A stretch of DNA of 64,000 nt from Sparassis latifolia (Eukaryota; Basidiomycota; Agaricomycetes; Polyporales; Sparassidaceae). A program made the position numbers and the translations under genes. Of the stretch, positions 60,977-64,000 are shown piece by piece. The notes beneath the pieces were generated by a model. The model was not told the origin of the DNA. It was given only the letters and a program-made list of their open reading frames with translations, and did no database searches. The stretch's first letter is position 1; each line of letters starts with the position of its first letter. Where the stretch lies: the NCBI GenBank assembly GCA_018466975.1, contig CM031555.1, positions 372,001 to 436,000 on the forward strand, read 5' to 3'.

Positions 60977-61748
60977 AGGATGAGACAGAGGAGGAAGAGA
61001 GTAAAGTTGGAGAGGGAGAAAGATAGGTGTCGAGGACGTGTTTCGGAGGAGAATTTATTGGCGGACGCAGCAGGCGGATGCCTAGACTCAGGAGGGCGGT
61101 CCGATCAAGGCAAACTGCGAGCCCATTTGCTCTCTTGACATAATCCTCTGCCGTCCAATCGTATCGACCATCCTCTGGTCAGCGGACGATGGGCAAAATT
61201 CGCTGGGCCTCTTGCGTTTCCGCTCACCGCCATCGTCTGACAGCGTCGGACCCAGTCTGTCTCGGACTATTTTTAGACTCCAGTAAGACCGGCTTGCGTC
61301 AAGCGGCAGCACCGCTTTTGGCGTGCGGAGCACCTTATCCAGCGCGGAGAAAGCTCGTCCAATCGAATCGGAGCCCAAAGATCTAAGGAACAGACTAGTA
61401 GACCACCACTCATCCAGAACTCGCCAAGACCGCGCACCGGAAGTGCCCGTCTGCAAACCTGGATGCAATCTAGCGGGAACTGGAGAACCGGACGTTGCAC
61501 AAACGGAGCGAGACCAGTGGAGGCCTGACGCTGTGTACGAACGGGTGGATAGGAGTGAAGGCGAACAGAAGTTCTTTGATCTGGATTTACGAAGCCCCTC
61601 TGCATAGAGGAGCATCGGACGGATGAACAATCCGCTGGCGGGAATTTCGCATCTCCTAGTGATCTTACACTTCCCCTCCATAATGTCCTGTGTGTGACCA
61701 TAGAAAGTACGTCGTCCCCTCGAAATTGGAGACAAGTCACAGTGGAGC
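60977..61748. other. region upstream of the SDR gene
   Basis: Contains the SDR promoter and an open frame on the minus strand (61088-61771, 227 codons) that is Ser/Arg-rich, matches nothing I know and overlaps the inverted repeat. I do not call it a gene. Confidence 0.4.
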
Positions 61749-61995
61749 GAATACTGTGCCATTACGACCAATCCGGCCAGTCACGCGTCCGAACGATGTT
61801 GGCCTGGCCGGAATCCTATCCATGGACGCAGTGGCCGGACAAACTTGGGTACCCGGACGGTCGGCAATCGTGACTTGGCCGGCCGGCCGGAATGTGTTCA
61901 TCGTCTACGCGACTGTCCCGGCCGAGTGGCCGGATCATTACAAGGCTGTCCGTCGTCACATCCCCGGCCGGAATGGTCGTAACGGCACAGTATTC
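61749..61995. repeat. GGCCGG-rich inverted repeat (foldback element)
   Basis: Arms of 32 bp, 61749-61780 and 61964-61995, pair with about four mismatches (left contains ACTGTGCCATTACGACCA, right contains GGTCGTAACGGCACAGT). Between and inside the arms GGCCGG or TGGCCGGA recurs at least six times. The composition is unlike the flanks. Could be a MITE end-to-end unit or a structured non-coding element. Confidence 0.65.
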
Positions 61996-62389
61996 CTTCC
62001 GGATCTCGGGCCGTCAGCCGGTGTCCTCCCCTTTCAGGAACCTTCCTCCCATTCCGGGCAAGTGTGAATTAACAGAATCTCATTCAGCAGAGTCGACTGG
62101 AATCTGTGTCCTATCGTGACAAATTATTTCAGCACATCCAAGAATGCGGCAATATACTTATCATACGGCAGCATACAGTGACTCAAAGGACAGCATGCAA
62201 ACAAAATGACTCGTAACTGAATAAACAATGGTGACATGGGGCTCGCTGCGAAATTGGAAGGAGAGGAGCGGAATGAGACAGATGAGTCTCTCTGATAGAC
62301 TCACCACTGCCAACAACAGGCCAGGAGGAGTTAAGGTGAGGCCAGCTATCAAGCAATAACACGGAGCTATAGAGACTCGAAAAAGATGA

Positions 62390-63060
62390 GAGTTATACCG
62401 ACCGGCACAGCCCACTGCAGCTCATCCATCCGGCTGTCCATATGTACCTCAACCAGCTTCTTCTGGTGCTGCTTCTCTTCCAACCGATGCTCCAGCAACT
62501 ACTTCTCCAAAATCGAGCGCCGCACATTGGCGCGTCCATTTCACGACCTCGCTTTTCGCCTTGTGCAGCGCTGGCCAGAAGCTCATCACCTGTGAGCTAA
62601 TGTTATTCGTTCTCGTGCGAGCTTGGTGGCTTGAATACGAGCCCTGCACACTGCGTGGGCAGGACAATTTGTCGGAGATGGGATCAGCCGGGGGCACAGG
62701 GGAAGACTTATTAGCCTTCTTCGCGCCGGTAGAAGAACCCGACTTCATACTGGCACAGAGTGGGAAGACCATGTACGGTTGTTCTCAGAGTATCCGAGTC
62801 ACAACTCGGGCATTGCGACGCGGTCCATGTGCGCCTGCAGGTCACTCTCACAGTGTGTCAGTTGCTCGTTCAGCGTCGTGATCATCACGTCCTGCTCCTC
62901 GAGCTGTTTGGTCTGCTGCTGCAGCTGTGCCGTCAGCTTTGGATCAACCGCAACCGTCGGAGTGCGTAAGCGTGCGATAAACGCCACGGGTGTTGATGGA
63001 GACTCAATAAGAGTGTCAGCACTTATAGATTCAGACACCGCAGAGCCGGGGTACATGCAG
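62390..63060 (-). pseudogene. relic of a coiled-coil protein, kinesin-like
   Basis: Minus-strand fragments of a long coiled coil occur in order but in different frames. VDPKLTAQLQQQTKQLEEQD and TLNEQLTHCESDLQAHMD lie at about 62810-62945. SEVVKWTRQCAALDF follows at about 62515-62560. In another frame, after a TAG, come LLEHRLEEKQHQKKL and DSRMDELQ at about 62410-62500. The wording resembles the C-terminal coiled coil of Agaricomycete kinesins as I remember it. The motor domain is absent, so this is a dead partial copy. The identification rests on memory of the family and may be wrong in detail; the broken coiled coil is what the sequence shows. Confidence 0.5.
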
Positions 63061-63479
63061 ATTGAGCGATGCCACCGGTGTTGACCAGAATCATTGCTAC
63101 CTCAGTATCGTGTTTCGCGAATGCCTCTGGAGACATGAAGTGAGACTATGGAGGCAGACAGTCGAGCATTGCATGAAGACAAGCACCGAGGACGAGACCC
63201 ATCACCAAGAAGAGCCACGCGAAGATGCAGGTAGGGCCGCAAGGTCAATCACGGATCGGCGACTTCAGCTCAAATTTGCCCAAGCACGGCTTCGTCATCA
63301 AATTCTATGTTGTATCACAATCTGAGCCCAGTATATAGTACGCACACAGAATAAGCTGGCCAGGAACGTTTCAAGGGATCCTCGCAGTACTGAGGGCAAA
63401 GGTCTGTATATCTATGGGCGCCTCGTGTTGTCAGAGTCGAACAGTGACTCCTATCCCTTGACAGTCCATATTCCGACTC

Positions 63480-64000
63480 TCACGAGAAGGATTTCTCCAC
63501 AGCCCGTTCAGTGGGAAGCGCAATCATATTCACGAGGAATGCTCTAATCAGAGTTAGTTGGGGAATGAGACAGTATACGAGTGATGATTCTTACCGGACG
63601 AGCGCTGGTGCCAGACCCCGATAGAACACATTCGGGCCTCCCAAGCTGTAAATTTTCCGGAATGTGGACCAAGTAAGGCTGAAAGGTTTATCGCCCTCTG
63701 TACTGTGGGTACTCTGTATGTGTGTCCTGATAACATCAAAAGGGTATATGGCCAGCCATGATGTGACACCGGCGATACCTCCAGAAAGCATTTAAACATG
63801 CAATGAGTGCGAAAATGCACGGGAACACGCCTCAGGGATCAACTCGGAGTGGCTGGAAGGCAGTGGTGAAGGCGCGAAATAGGGCAAGATAGCTGCGTCC
63901 GAGGTGACAAAGTATACACCAAACGCCGTATCTCGCAGTGCTGTCGCGGTGATGCCACGGTATGGTCCTCTGATACCGTGATCTTTGAACATCAAATGCG
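63480..64000 (-). CDS. mitochondrial carrier family protein, 5' part outside window
   Basis: SLC25-type inner-membrane carrier; only the last third is present. The second-repeat end reads FKDHGIRGPYRGITATALRD (about 63940-63995). The third repeat begins LSGGIAGVTSWLAIYPFDVI with the carrier signature P-x-D-x-x-R, then GGPNVFYRGLAPALVR|AFLVNMIALPTERAVEKSF, split by an intron at about 63543-63594. Ends at 63480. The junction near 63780-63835 cannot be joined with a GT-AG intron in the right frame, so this copy may carry a small lesion or an unusual splice. Substrate unknown. Confidence 0.8.

Noticed and set aside
61088..61771. 227-codon open frame on the minus strand
   Set aside because: No known motif, Ser/Arg-rich as expected from GC-rich random sequence, overlaps a foldback repeat and a comparable plus-strand frame; no intron pattern supports it.
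1..64000. CRISPR arrays, bacterial operons, ribosome-binding sites
   Set aside because: The DNA is eukaryotic and intron-rich; no regularly spaced repeats with spacers were seen. tRNA genes were not found by eye, but a covariance-model scan would be needed to exclude them.

Overview
This window is nuclear DNA of a filamentous basidiomycete, most likely an Agaricomycete (a polypore-like mushroom is my guess). Genes are dense and on both strands. They are broken by many 45-65 bp GT-AG introns. The gene content is fungal: a PAS/GATA White-collar-2-like photoreceptor partner, a Zn2Cys6 regulator, TIM54, SNW1/Prp45, a MER3/HFM1 helicase and insulysin. All coordinates come from reading conserved protein blocks and splice signals by eye. 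Introns were placed where the sequence forces them.

Layout. 1-10 kb: a UBLCP1-type CTD/proteasome phosphatase, an indoleamine 2,3-dioxygenase (IDO), RPA1 (the large RPA subunit), and a decayed, divergent second IDO copy. 10-21 kb: SNW1 (-) and TIM54 (+) on a short divergent promoter, the very intron-rich meiotic helicase HFM1/MER3 (-), and CKS1 (+). 21-30 kb: an insulin-degrading-enzyme-like M16 metalloprotease (-) and a large unassigned protein with one membrane segment (-). 30-35 kb: an AT-rich gene-free island with an inverted repeat, a two-finger zinc protein (-) and arginase (-). 35-42 kb: a nested mobile-element block. A Ty1/copia retrotransposon with two 358-bp LTRs and a 5-bp target duplication sits inside an older element that has 27-bp terminal inverted repeats, about 180 bp upstream of the arginase start codon. 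42-50 kb: gene-poor sequence, a class I aminotransferase (-), a second two-finger zinc protein (+) and inositol-pentakisphosphate 2-kinase IPK1 (+). 50-64 kb: a Zn2Cys6 factor (-), isovaleryl-CoA dehydrogenase (-), a WC-2-like GATA factor (-), a short-chain dehydrogenase with a presequence (-), a GGCCGG-rich inverted repeat, a relic of a coiled-coil (kinesin-like) gene, and the 3' part of a mitochondrial carrier (-).

Most genes are unlinked housekeeping functions, and I see no metabolic gene cluster. Several act in amino-acid breakdown: IDO (tryptophan), arginase (arginine), isovaleryl-CoA dehydrogenase (leucine) and the aminotransferase. They are scattered and are probably not co-regulated as a unit.

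The most unusual signals are three. (1) The copia LTR carries one segment twice, first interrupted by what looks like a perfect fungal intron and then as the exact spliced form. (2) Seven of the eight differences between the LTRs are CpG-to-TpG/CpA changes, all in the 3' LTR. (3) Micro-exons of 10, 10, 20 and 24 nt recur in unrelated genes (UBLCP1, arginase, SDR).
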